64,000 nucleotides of DNA from Garcia nutans. Lineage: Eukaryota; Streptophyta; Magnoliopsida; Malpighiales; Euphorbiaceae. The DNA is taken from positions 1,674,001-1,738,000 of the forward strand of contig CANTUV010000051.1 in the NCBI GenBank assembly GCA_947685225.1, written 5' to 3'. The notes beneath the pieces are model-generated. The model did not search any database. It had not been told where the DNA came from and saw only the letters and a list, made by a program, of their open reading frames with translations. Position 1 is the stretch's first letter. Each line of letters opens with the position of its first letter. The position numbers were made by a program, and so were the translations under genes. Of the stretch, positions 22,839 through 34,095 are shown piece after piece.

Positions 22839-24650
22839 ATAGGTACCTCTGATAAATTGGAGCTGGCATTGACTTTGGATAGTGATTTGGAAATTTTTGA
22901 TGCAGAAATAGCCAGTTGTCTTGAGACCTTAGGAAGTGCTGAAGTAGAGGATCTTAAGGAGGACCCAGTTAGTGAGCTTCCCTCCATTCAAAAAGAAGAT
23001 AAGAACCCCTCACTAGAGTTAGAGCTGAAAGAGTTGCCTAAGAACCTGAAATATGTGTTTTTAGGAGATCACAACATTTTACCTGTGATAATATCTAGTG
23101 AACTTAGTGAAGGGGAGGAGATGAGGTTGGTGAGTGAGCTTAAAAGATTAAAGAGAGCAATAGGCTGGGGATTAAGTGACATCAAGGGTATTAGCCCTTC
23201 AATGTGCATGCATAGAATCACTTTAGAAGAGGGAGCTAAACCTGTGAGGGAGACCCAAAGGCGACTTAACCCAAATATGAGTGAAGTGGTTAAGAAAGAA
23301 GTGCTCAAATTACTGGATGAAGGAGTAATTTACCCAATAGCTAATAGTGAGTGGGTGAGCTCAGTACATGTAGTTCCTAAGAAATCTGGAATCACTGTGG
23401 TGAGAAATAAGAATAATGAATTGGTTCCTACTAGGACTACTACTGGGTGGAGAATGTGCATCGATTATAGGAAGTTGAACAATGCTACGAAGAAAGATCA
23501 TTTCCCTCTTCCTTTTATTGATCAGATGTTAGATAAACTTTCTGGACACTCACATTATTATTTTTTGGATGGCCTTTCAGGTTACTATCAGGTGCCAATA
23601 GCTCCAGAGGATCAGTCCAAGACAACCTTTACTTGTCCTTTTGGGACTTATGCATTCCGACGTATGCCCTTTGGCTTGTGCAATGCACCTGCAACTTTTC
23701 AGAGATGCATGATGTCTGTCTTCTCTGACATGATAGACGATTTTATTGAGGTATTTATGGATGATTTTTCTGTTTTTGGTAATTCTTTTGATAATTGCCT
23801 CAATAAACTTATTCGTGTGCTTGAGAGATGCATTGAATGTAACCTCACTTTAAGTTGGAAAAAGAGTCATTTTATGGTTACTCAGGGCATTGTCTTAGGT
23901 CATGTGGTGTCAAGTAAAGGGATTGAGGTAGACAAAGCTAAAATTGAATTGATTGCTAAGTTACCCCCACCTACCTCTGTTAAGGGAATAAGAAGTTTCC
24001 TAGGGCATGCAGGATTTTACAGGAGGTTTATTAAGGATTTTTCCAAAATAAGCCAACCATTGTGCCATTTGTTGGGGAAAGATGTTCCATTTGAATTTAC
24101 AGCACAATGCATGCAAGCTTTTAATTCCCTTAAGGAAAAATTGACTAGTGCACCAGTGATTGTAGCTCCTGTTTGGTCTTTACCTTTTGAAATCATGTGT
24201 GATGCCTCTAATCATGCAGTAGGAGCTGTTCTTGGGCAAAGGGTTGACAAATACTTGAGAGTAATTTATTATGCCAGTTTAACCCTGAATAGTGCACAAA
24301 TGAACTACACAACTGAGAAGGAAATGTTAGCTGTTGTTTTTGCTTTAGACAAATTTAGAGCATATTTAATTGGGTCAAAAATCATTTTGCATTCTGATCA
24401 TGCAGCTCTTAAATATCTGTTAACAAAACAACATGCTAAACCGCGCTTAATTAGATGGGTGTTGTTATTACAAGAATTTGATTTCCAAATCAAGGATACT
24501 AAGGGTAGTGAGAATGTTGTTGCTGATCATTTATCCATATTACCCTTCTTTAGTGAACATCTTGCATCTGATAGCATTCATAAAAATTTAGAAGAATTTC
24601 CTAAGGAGCATCTGTTTGTGGTAATTAATGCCCTTTGCAGATATTGCTAA
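22839..24650 (+). pseudogene. Athila B reverse transcriptase and RNase H
   Basis: It follows the TAG at 22836 in the same frame; the first ATG would be 22857 only if TTG initiates, so it is best read as a gag-pol continuation. The RT motifs match A, with the catalytic FMDD at 23754-23765. RNase H motifs (MCDASNHAVGAVLG, HSDHAALKYLL) are present. A five-base loss near 24632, relative to 14179-14195 of A, shifts the frame, so integrase lies in a different frame and this one ends at 24650. Confidence 0.85.
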
Positions 24651-25710
24651 CTATCTTGCTTGTGGTATTTTGAGATCTAACATGTCCTTTCAGGAAAACA
24701 AAAGGTTTCTGCACTTGAGTAAGTTTTATTTTTGGGATGAACCTTATCTATTCCGGATATGCAAAGATGAGATAGTTCGCAGGTGTGTAGCTGAGGACGA
24801 ACAACTGAGTGTCCTTCAATTTTGTCATGACCTTCACTGTGGGGGTCATTTTGGAGGAAGGAAGACTGCAGAAAAGGTGCTTCAAAGTGGTTTTTACTGG
24901 CCTACTTTATTTAAAGATGCTCAAGACTATTGTAAGCACTGTGATCGTTGCCAAAGAGAAAACATTCTTAGCAGGTTTGGCACACCAAGGGTGATAGTCA
25001 GTGATGGGGGGAGCCACTTTTGCAACAGAATTTTTGAGAAGTTAATGCACAAATCCGGCGTGAAGCACAAGGTGTCAACCCCATACCATCCACAGACTTC
25101 TGGATAAGTGGAAACATCAAACAAGCAGCTAAAAGGAATTTTGGAGAAAACAGTCAACACATCCAGGAAGGATTGGGCAAACAGATTGCATGATGCACTA
25201 TGGGCATATCGGACTGCTTTCAAAACTCCTCTAGGTGTGAGTCCATATCGATTGGTGTTTGGAAAAGCTTGTCACTTACCAGTGGAGTTGGAGCACAGAG
25301 CATATTGGGCAATCAAGACTCTGAATTTGGACTTGGACAAAGCGAAGAGAGAACGATTTCTTCAAATTTCAGAGTTAGATGAGCTGAGAAATGAGGCGTA
25401 TGAGAGCTTGAGAATTTACAAGGATCGCACGAAAGCACTTCATGATAGAATTATAGTGCGAAAGACATTGAGTCCAGGTATGAAAGCTTTACTTTTTAAC
25501 TCACGACTTCGTCTTTTTTTTTCAGGTAAACTCAAGTCTCGATGGAGTGGGCCTTTCGAGATAACTCGGGTGTATCCTTCTGGTGCCATTGAATTACTTA
25601 ACTCTCGAATAGGTGAGACTTTTAAAGTGAATGGACAGAGAGTTAAGCCATACAATGAAGGATTTCAAGAAGTGAGGATCATTGATAGCACTTTGATTCA
25701 TGATCCCTAG
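24651..25710 (+). pseudogene. Athila B integrase lacking the first catalytic Asp
   Basis: The HHCC zinc domain (HDLHCGGHF ... HCDRCQRE) is at about 24830-24958. Directly after it, 210 bp present in A (14514-14723) are missing, joining DRCQR to ENILSRFGTPRVIVSDGG. The loss is in frame (70 codons) and removes the first part of the core, including the Asp of the IDFMGPF block. The second Asp and the Glu remain. A TAA at 25105-25107 replaces CAA. The GPF C-terminal module is present (about 25546-25605). This integrase cannot be catalytically active. Confidence 0.87.
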
Positions 25711-26581
25711 GCCTTGCATGATGTCTAGCTATATGACATTAAAGAAGAGCTTAATGGGAGGCAACCCATCGGTTTGCATTTATTTTTGATAGTTGTAATT
25801 TTAATTTTAGCAAGTTTTGATTTTATGATTAGTCTAAATAAATGGAACAGGTGCTTTGATCGGTTTTATCTTTCTAATGTGTTTCAGGGTTGATCGAAAA
25901 AAGAGGGTGCAATTTCTTTGATGTTTGGTGATTTATAAATATATATAAAAAAAAGAAGAAGAAAAGTTGAATGGCAGAAGGAGACACGGCCAAAGGACTT
26001 GGCCGTGTCCCTTGGCCTTGTCACTTGGACACGGCCATGCCTCAACAAAACCAAAAATATGCATTTGTCACAGTGAGTGACACGGCCATGGAACACAGTC
26101 GTGTCCCTTGGCCGTGTCACTTGGTATGGCCGAGCTTCACTACTTCGTTTTTTGTTTTTTTTTTTGCACCTTTTCTTCATAGAGACGAACACTGGCAAGG
26201 GACACGGCCGTGTCACCTGGCCGTGTCCCTCCAAAACCATCAGACACGGCCGTGTCACCTTGACTTGGCCGTGTCCCTTCACTTTCACACACCAAACACG
26301 GCCAAGTACCCACTAACACGGCCGTGTCTCTCAAATTTTACACTTTTAAAACTCGATTTTGCCCAGTTCTTTTAATAAATCCCTAATTTCTTTTCTTCAT
26401 CTCTCTCTCGCTCTCTCGCTCTCTGTATCTCCATAGCCATATTTTTATTTCAAAACTCCAACTTTTCCATTAAAACTTCAAATTTCTTCAACAAAACTTG
26501 AGATAATCACTTAAAACTTCCTCTTTACTCATATTATTTTGATTTAATTCAGTTTTGGGTTGAATTTTCAGATTTCTAAGG
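25711..26581 (+). other. Athila B post-pol spacer with conserved motif and palindrome array
   Basis: It contains GGAGGCAACCCA (25757-25768), a T-rich stretch with a possible 3' splice site (GTGTTTCAG near 25887), the GC-rich palindrome array (25982-26332), a TTTTAAAA box (26344-26351) and a CT-rich run (26399-26425). A further possible splice acceptor (GAATTTTCAG) ends near 26571, just before the ATG at 26582. No gene is seen. Confidence 0.6.
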
Positions 26582-27692
26582 ATGCCGAGAACTAAGACTT
26601 TCACACCACAAGAAGAAGAGGCCTACAACCGAAGGAGCTTCTTCCTCTTCATCCACTTTATCTTCGAAGAAAGCAAGTCTTTTAGCTCGAGGTTTTTTCC
26701 CGACAAGGTATGTTAACGATGAATCTCTTGATGCCTTGCAAATTAGGACTAATTTTGAGCGATATGTGCAATTTCTTGGATGGGAAACTCTAGTCACCTT
26801 GAGACCTTTGCAGTTTGAGGAACTTACTCTAGAATTTTTGACATCTCTCAAGGTTGAAAGAAATGATAAGAAAATCTGCACTAAATTGATGTTTAAATTG
26901 CTGGGTAAATCTTATGTGCTCAATATTGACCAGTTAAATGATATATATGGTTTTCATCAGCACGGGGAAAGGTCGGTACCCAAAGAATTTAAACAACAAT
27001 TTGCTTGGGGAGCTTTAGGCTCGGGTACTTATGTGGCCAAATCGGCCAAGGCATCTAAGTTAAGAAATTCTGCTTTGAGATATTTGCATAGGTGTGGATT
27101 CTTTGCTAGGAAAGAGAGCCCGGGAGTTGTTGAAGTGAGTGAACTATTTTTCCTAGATTGTGCTTTTAATGCAATGCATGTCAGTGCCGGCTATTGGTTA
27201 GCCGATATTTTTGATTATGTGGCTAACAAAAGAAAGGGGGCAATTTGTGTTGGAGGGTTGGTTACCACACTAGCAGTAGCCCTGGTTGAGGATTTTGACC
27301 CGAGTACTAGTCGTATGACTAGAATTTTGGGTAATGACTCTTTGGATTTAGCTACTCTTGAGAAGATGCACATGGTGGTGCGTAGGAGAGGGACTTATGT
27401 GATGCTTTCAGATGAGCCTGAAGCACCGGGGGACAGGCAGAAGAGAGCACGGGTCCAAGAGGAGTCCGACTCGGATTCTCTTGACCTAGATGAGGATGCT
27501 CCGGTCTCGGAACATCAAGAGGTACTTCTGAGGATTGAGGCCCTGGAGGGCAAAGTGGATCGACTGGATAGCAAGGTGGACCGTAACCATGCTAAGGTCT
27601 TACAGCAGTTGGAACAGATTAACAGCAACCTTGCGATGATCCTGAGTCTTCATCCCTCAGCTGCATCATCTTCACGCCCACCTTTTCCATAG
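26582..27692 (+). pseudogene. Athila B post-pol ORF, frameshifted
   Basis: This is the counterpart of the intact 373-residue frame of A. The ATG at 26582 opens MPRTKTF, but a small indel a few codons in puts the start out of frame. The bulk of the protein is in another frame (open from 26736 to 27692, 318 codons). Relative to A, three residues are lost in the RYLHR-CGFFAR region (9-bp deletion). The acidic stretch and C-terminal coiled coil are retained. Confidence 0.75.
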
Positions 27693-29303
27693 ATTTTGAG
27701 ATCCTTGCTTTATTTTGTTTAATGTATTTTTGTTCTTATTTTTCATTTTTGTTTTCATGTTAACCTTTATATTTGGATATTTTATTTTTATATATTGTAC
27801 TTTTGTTTTTGAACTTTTGTGTTTGTGATGGAAAGCTAGGATTTTGCCTCACCAATACGATGGAAGACAGGTTGTCCTTTAACTCTTTTTATTTACTATT
27901 CTTGTTTTACATTGAGGACAATGTAAATTTTAAGTGTGGGGTACTCTTTAAGTTTTCCTTTAATGTTTGTCTTGTTTTGCTTATTGTGTTTGTTGTGCAT
28001 GGCATAATTGTTGAAAATTTATTTATTTTTTCTTTGATTCTAGCATTATAGTGGAGACTTTAGTATCAGCATAGAAATGAGCTTTTGAATTCATTCGGGA
28101 TCAATTTTCGTATTCTGCAATTCATAACATATAATCTTTGTGAACCCACCTGTGTGAGTTTTGAGCCTCATAAATTTGATATTTTTATCAATTGATTTTC
28201 TTTTCTTAAGTGTGCACCTTCATGATGTTGCATCTCTAGAGTTTGCTTTTGCATACTTATTGAACACACATTATGATTTAATCTCAAGTTTTAAAATGAT
28301 GAAGGCAAATTAGGTTAGCCCCTTTAGCTTAAAAATACTTCCCTTAATATTGATTTCCTTAGTGAGCCAAGTTGAGCCATTGACCTTTTCTTGTGTTTGA
28401 TCAACATAATTCTCAACTTAACATGTTCTTATTATCATCATCCCTATGCATTAAGGAATGGAGTGTTATGTTTTGACAATTGGGTAGTTTATTGCAAAGT
28501 GTGGGGTAAGTAAGTAAAAAAAAATATAAAAAAATAAAAAATAAAAAAAATAAAAAAAATGGTATTGCTATTTGGGGTTGAAATGCATACTTTACATATT
28601 GTGTTGGATTAAGAGTTGATTATTCTTTTCCTCTACATTTTAAGCTAGATGCTCCATCAATTCTTAATTTTGTATATATATATATATATATATATATTTA
28701 AAAAAATAGTAAAAGTAAAAAAAAAGAGAGAAAATAAAAGAAAAGTTTCGTATATATATACAAAATTCATATATGTTCTAGCATTGGTTATCAAAAGAGG
28801 AATGTTGACTCATGTATTTTTATGCAAGTATGTAAGATTATCAAGGTTGGTGAGTATGCCATTTGAGGGAGTTATGAGTTCCTTAGCAAGAGAAGTGTCT
28901 AATTTAGATACTCCATTTCTTGATGCTCCAGCCTAAATGTCTTTTCTCACACCTCTACCTTAGCCCCATTACTTCCAAATGAAAGACCTTCAGATTATTT
29001 CTTGAGAAAATCAGTGAGGGAGATTGGATAATTAAGCAAGTTTATGGTAGTATGCAATCATGAGTGGTTTGAGTGAATAAATTTTGAAATCGAGTGAAAC
29101 ACTTAGATGAGAGATAAGATTTGTATGTCTGGATTAATGAATGAGTTAAGAAAATCTCGATTGTAGGAAATTACAATTATTTATGTCTGATGTCTTGAAG
29201 TTTTTCATCTATATGCTGGAATTATAGTTAAGGTTGTTTGAGTTTTTAATTTATGTCATGTGAATTTGCTTGAGGACAAGCAAAGTTTTAAGTGTGGGGT
29301 AGT
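27693..29303 (+). other. Athila B 3' non-coding region and PPT
   Basis: It is homologous to 17356-18694 plus 31022-31270 of A. It contains a PPT-like cassette (27929-27943), a weaker copy (GTGGGGTAAG at 28501), A-rich runs, a (TA)n tract (about 28672-28698) and the functional-position polypurine tract TTTAAGTGTGGGGTA (29287-29301) immediately before the 3' LTR. No supported gene. Confidence 0.72.
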
Positions 29304-31016
29304 TGTTTTATTAGTTTTTGTTATAGTTTTGTGTCTTGTTTGTTATGTTAATTATTGTTTTATTTAGGTATTTTGTTAGTTTTAATTGGTTTGTTTAGTA
29401 TTTTCTTTAATTGTGTTAGTTTTAGTTTATTTCAGTGTTTATGTCATTTTTTATCTAGTTTTTAGTATGTGTTTATGTTTTGATTGTTAATGTTTATTTA
29501 TTTCTTGTTTAAGTTTTGTTTGTAAGTTTTGTGTTAGGTTAAACAGGCAAGGAAACAAATTGAAGGAGACAGGGGCAGTGGCTGACACAGGCAGAGGACA
29601 CGGCCAAGTCACTGGCCGTGTCCCATACCAAGTTAAAAAGAAGAGCAAGTCCCAGTAGCAGACACATGCAAGGGACACGGCCAAGTCTTGTGGCCGTGTC
29701 CCTCCAAAGAAGACCCACACGGCCAAGTCATCTTCACTTGGCCGTGTCTCACTTGGTTCCAAAGGCAAAGATGAAGCAAATTTCACAAAGGCAGACACAT
29801 GCAAGGGACACAGCCATGTCACCTAGCTGTGTCCCTCCAAAAGACTTCAACACGGCCAAGGCAAGCTCCACTTGGCCGTGTCACTCAACAAAGAAGAGAA
29901 AGAAGGAAAGGCAATCAGTGGTGGACACAGGCAAGGGACACGGCCGTGTCACCTGGCCGTGTCCCTCCAAAAGCCACTCACATGGCCAAGTCACATCTGA
30001 CTTGGCCGTGTCCCTCATGAACCAAACGCTCAGTGAATTTTAAAGCGGACGTTTCGTATAAAAGGAAAGAGGGGAGCTAGGGTTTGAACTGTTGACGATT
30101 TGGAGAACTGTTTTCAGCCGAAAAGAGATTAGGGTTTTTGATAACTTGTTTTCTTTTGATTTTGATTTCACTTTGGATCAAAACTAGCTTAGATTAGATT
30201 GTTCTAGCCATTGTTTCATCCTTCTTGCAAGATTTGAACAAGAGATTCTTCAGAAGCTTCAAGGAGTTGTAACTTGGTTTTCTTCTCGAACTTATTCTCT
30301 TTATTTACATTGAAATTGTTTTAATGGATATTATCATGTCTATTTTGATTTCTTTGAACATTAATGAGATGAATATGTTTGATTGCATTATGAACTAATT
30401 TGATCTAGTCTAGGGTTTGTATGGATCTGCTATGATTGTATGAATTGGTTATTCTCTTAGCTAATAATTTCTTTAGCCTTTATTGAATGAAATATTGTTA
30501 ACATATAATTGATTGGCCACCAATTGTGTGTTTTAGGTATTAGATGATGGATTGAGAGATGAAGTCTAATGCTGGAACAATTTAATTAAGGACTTAGGTG
30601 AATTAGAGATATAACCTATTAAAAAGATTGTTTCAATTATAACAAGATTAGTTGTAAGAGGTTTGAATGCGAGAGCTTATTTCCTTAACTCAATTAATTA
30701 AGTTGTTTGAGATTTAATCTTTGAAATTAAATTAGTTAAGTGGATACATATCAGTAGTAGAGAAGTGCAAACCCTAGACCCTTTTATCAAGTGAATCAAA
30801 ACATCAGCTCTTGTTTACTTTTATTCGTTTTAAATTTCAATCAATCTTCTTCATTATTTAGCAATTTAAATCTATTCATTACTTGTACTTTAAATCTGAT
30901 AATCAATTAGCCACTTTAGCTTCCTTGTGAGACGACCTTGGGGCGATCACCTTTGCTACAGCTACCTCGTATACTTGCGAGTGACGCTTTGTGGTAGAGT
31001 TAATTCGAGCACAACA
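29304..31016 (+). repeat. Athila B 3' LTR
   Basis: 1713 bp, from TGTTTTATTAG to GAGCACAACA. The palindrome array is at 29596-30016 and TATAAAAGG at 30057-30065. It is followed by GTATG, the right target duplication. Confidence 0.92.
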
Positions 31017-31270
31017 GTATGCAGTCATGAGTGGTTTGAGTGATTAACCTTTGAAATCGAGTGAAACACTTAGATGAGAGATATGATTTGTATGTCTAGA
31101 TTAATGAATGAGTTAAGAAAATCTTGATTGAAAGTAATTGCAATTATTTATGTCTGACTCTTAAAGTATTTCATCTTATATGTTGGAATTATGGTTAAGG
31201 TTGTTTGAGTTTTTAATTTATGCCATGTGAATTTGCTTGAGGACAAGCAAAGTTTTAAGTGTGGGGTAGT
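31017..31270 (+). other. Athila A 3' region resumed, with PPT
   Basis: It starts with the duplicated GTATG (31017-31021) and continues the A sequence interrupted at 18694. It matches 29055-29303 of B. The polypurine tract TTTAAGTGTGGGGTA is at 31254-31268, two bases before the LTR. Confidence 0.85.
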
Positions 31271-32949
31271 TGTTTTATTAGTTTTTGTTATAGATTTGTG
31301 TCTTGTTTATTATGATAATTATTGTTTTATTTAGGTATTTTGTTAGTTTTTATCGGTTTGTTTTGTGTTTTTATTAATTTTGGTATTTTAGTTTATTTCA
31401 GTGTTTATGTTATTTTTTATCTAGTTTTTAGTATGTGTTTATGTTTTGTTGGTTATTGTCTATTTATTTCTTGTTTAAAGTTTTGTTGCAAGTATTGTGT
31501 TAGGTTAAAAAAGGCAAGGAAACAAATTGAAGGAGAAAGGGGCAGTGGCTGACACAGGCAGAGGACACAGCCAAGTCACTGGCCGTGTCCCATACCAAGT
31601 TAAAAAGGAAGAGCAAGTCCCAGTAGCAGACACAAGAAAGGGACACGGCCAAGTCAGTGGCCGTGTCCCTCCAAAGAAGCCCAACACGGCCAAGTCACCT
31701 TCACTTGGCCGTGTCTCACTTGGTTCCAAAGGAAAAGATAAGCAAATCTTCACATAAGCAAACACAGGCAAGGGACACGGCCAAGTCACTGGTCGTGTCC
31801 CTCTAAAAGGCTCCAACACGGCCAAGTCAAGCTCCAACTAGCAGTGTCACTCAACCAAAGAAGAAAAGAATAAAATTTTCACAATAGGCGACACATGCAA
31901 GGGACACGGCCAAGTCACATGCAACTTGGCCGTGTCTCTCATGAACCAAGCCCGTAGCGGATTTTAAAGCGGACGTTTCGTATAAAAGGAAAGAGTGAAG
32001 CTAGGGTTTGGGACTGTTGACGATTTGGAGAGCTGATTTAGCCGTCTGAGAGTGAGCTTAGGGTTTTGACAATTGTTTTCTTTAATTTTAATTACACTTT
32101 TGATTACTTTAGCTAAGATTAGATTGTTCTAGCCATTGATGCATCCTTCTTGCAAGATTTGAACAAGAGATTCTTCAGAAGCTTCAAGGAGTTTGTAACT
32201 TGGTTTTGTTCTCGAACTTATTCTCTTTATTTTCATTGAAATTGTATTTATGAATATTATCATGTCTATTTTGATTTCTTTGAACATTAATGAGATGAAT
32301 ATGTTTGATTGCATTATGAACTAATTTGATCTAATCTAGGGTTTATATGGATCTGCTATGATTGTATGAATTGGTTATTCTCTTAGCTAATAATTTCTTT
32401 AGCCTTGATTGAATGAAATATTTTAATATATAATTGATTGGCCACCAATTATGTGTTTTAGGTATTAGATGATGGATTGAGAGATGAAGTCTAATGCTGG
32501 ATCAATTCAATTAGGGACTTAGGTGAATTAGAGATATAACCTATTGAAAAGATTGTTTCAATTATAACAAGATTATTTGTAAGAGGTTTGAATGCGAGAG
32601 CTTATTTCCTTGACTCAATTAATTAAGTTGTTTGAGATTTAATCTTTGAAATTGAATTAGTTAAGAGGAATAACCATTCATACATATAAGTAGTAGAGAA
32701 GTGCAAACCCTAGACCTTTTTTTTTTATCAAGTGAATCAAAACATCAGCTCTTGTTTACTTTTATTATTCAATTAAACTTTTTCATTAGTTAGCAATTTA
32801 AATTTATTCATTACTTGTTACTTTTAATCTGATAATCAATTAGCCACTTTAGCTTCCTTGTGAGATGACCTTGGGGCGATCACCTTTGCTACAGCTACCT
32901 CGTATACTTGCGAGTGACACTTTGTGGTAGAGTTAATTCGAGCGCAACA
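31271..32949 (+). repeat. Athila A 3' LTR
   Basis: 1679 bp, TGTTTTATTAG to GCGCAACA. The palindrome array (31562-31940) has a somewhat different unit order from B, and TATAAAAGG is at 31981-31989. Its R/U5 part differs from B as a subfamily variant but is nearly identical to 8954-9947. Copia sequence resumes directly at 32950. Confidence 0.9.
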
Positions 32950-33583
32950 TATATCCTATACAGTATGTAAGCTTTCTAGATATACAAGTAATCATGAAGT
33001 TTAGCATTGGAAAGTTTGGAAAGTAATTAAAAGAATTCTTTGTTAACTAAAGAAAACTAAAGAACTGGGACTATTTTATAACAACTTTCTTATTGTGCTA
33101 GAAAAGTATACTGATGTTATTTGGATAACTAGTGTAAGAGATAATAAGTCTATTTCTGGTTGGATATTTACTTTGGTAGGAGGAGCAGTCTCTTGGGTTT
33201 CTAAGAAGAAGACATGCATAACACATTTCACTATGGAATTAGAATTTATAGCATTAGTTGTTGTGGGCAAAAAAGCAAAGTGACTAAGAAATTTATTATT
33301 TGATATAAAGTTGTGGTCACAACTGATGCCATCCATTTTTTTGCAGTGTGATAGTAAAGTTACTATGTCACGAACTTTGAGTAAGATTTATAATGGAAAA
33401 ATTAAAGCACATAAGCTTATGACATAAATGCATTAGATAATTATTGTTTGAAGGTATAGTAACAATTGTTTGTTAGGTCAAGTAATAACTTGGCGAATCT
33501 TTTTATAAAAGGACTCTCGAGAGATAAAATTAAAACTAGATCACTTGGAATGTGTCTAAAACTATTGGAAACCTTAGCTTATT
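32950..33583 (+). pseudogene. Copia RNase H remnant, right half
   Basis: It begins in the late RT/RNase H region of copia (readable as ISYTVCKLSRYTSN), then DVIWITSVRDNKSISGW, IFTLVGGAVSW and a LGMCLKLLE-like C-terminus near 33548-33575. There are stops at several points, for example near 33281 and 33425. The first residues do not directly continue the left half at 8953, so roughly 50 codons are missing between the two. RNase H would remove RNA from the hybrid. Confidence 0.75.
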
Positions 33584-34079
33584 TTAAATAAATAAATAAG
33601 ATTTTAATGTCTTAATAAAGGCATAATAGTTTGGTTGTTTCTGGAGAGACACAACCATATGGCACCATAAAAATGAAAATTATAGTTAATTTTCAGCAGT
33701 TATTTTTGAAGAGTTTCATGCCCTTTCAACAAGGTTATGTCTTTTGTGAATAGATATATTGTTTCTAAAAGACATGACTATTGTTAAATAAAGTTGTGAA
33801 TTTAATTTGAAGAAAAATGTTGTTGCTCTTTGATTCTCTTTCTTGTATTTTTTTTCTTCTTTGTTAACTTTACCTCTTCAAAGTATATATATAAGGAAAC
33901 ACTTCAAGAAGTTGCTATCTAAAGGTGTCTGTATAGTTTTATTGTATCTTAAAAGTGATTTTCCATAACCTTGTATCAAACTTATGGGGTAAATATCATT
34001 GAAAAGATAGTGTTATTCACACCTCAAAACTACAACAAAGTTCATTCTCCATCTTTTTATACTACACATTTTCCTAACA
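33584..34079 (+). repeat. Copia 3' LTR
   Basis: It matches 5811-6389 but is shortened by about 80 bp after AAAGTTGTGA (near 33800). It ends CATTTTCCTAACA like the 5' copy. The left edge is approximate. Confidence 0.75.
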
Positions 34080-34095
34080 AAAATGCTAAGTCTCA

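Larger units (their letters stand above)
18695..31016 (+). mobile_element. Athila-like element B, nested in A
   Basis: This is a structurally complete 12.3-kb element with LTRs at 18695-20404 and 29304-31016, tRNA-Asp PBS, gag-pol, post-pol ORF, 3' region and PPT, flanked by a perfect 5-bp duplication. It belongs to the same family as A, with nearly identical coding DNA, but its LTRs form a distinguishable variant. By hand count the LTRs differ at about 20 of 1.7 kb, mostly transitions in the GC-rich array. It is the youngest layer of the nest. Its genes carry several stops, a frameshift and an integrase deletion, so it probably depended on proteins supplied in trans or decayed quickly after insertion. 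Confidence 0.92.
8954..32949 (+). mobile_element. Athila-like Ty3/gypsy element A (interrupted by element B)
   Basis: Element A consists of a 5'-truncated LTR (8954-9947), a tRNA-Asp primer site, gag, protease, RT, RNase H and integrase in one frame, a post-pol ORF, a long 3' region (to 18694, continuing at 31022-31270) and a 3' LTR (31271-32949). Element B with its duplicated GTATG sits in the 3' non-coding part. Gypsy domain order, the FMDD active site, the DLGAS protease, the tRNA-Asp PBS, LTRs near 1.7 kb and an ORF after pol all fit the Athila clade. The LTR pair differs at roughly 15 of 994 comparable positions by hand count, so A is recent relative to the copia host. Confidence 0.88.
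5811..34079 (+). mobile_element. Old Ty1/copia retrotransposon, split by nested Athila elements
   Basis: Two related terminal repeats (about 5811-6389 and 33584-34079) flank remnants in copia order: gag with zinc knuckle, protease, integrase, RT (YVDD at 8779-8790) and, beyond the 24-kb insertion, RNase H. Integrase before RT is the Ty1/copia arrangement. The RT and RNase H motifs resemble the Tork/Tnt1 group, but I cannot fix the clade. The LTRs differ at many positions and the 3' copy lacks about 80 bp, so this is the oldest layer of the nest. No frame is intact and the element is dead. Its outer target duplication is not recognisable. The copia sequence itself occupies only about 5811-8953 and 32950-34079. 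Confidence 0.85.
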
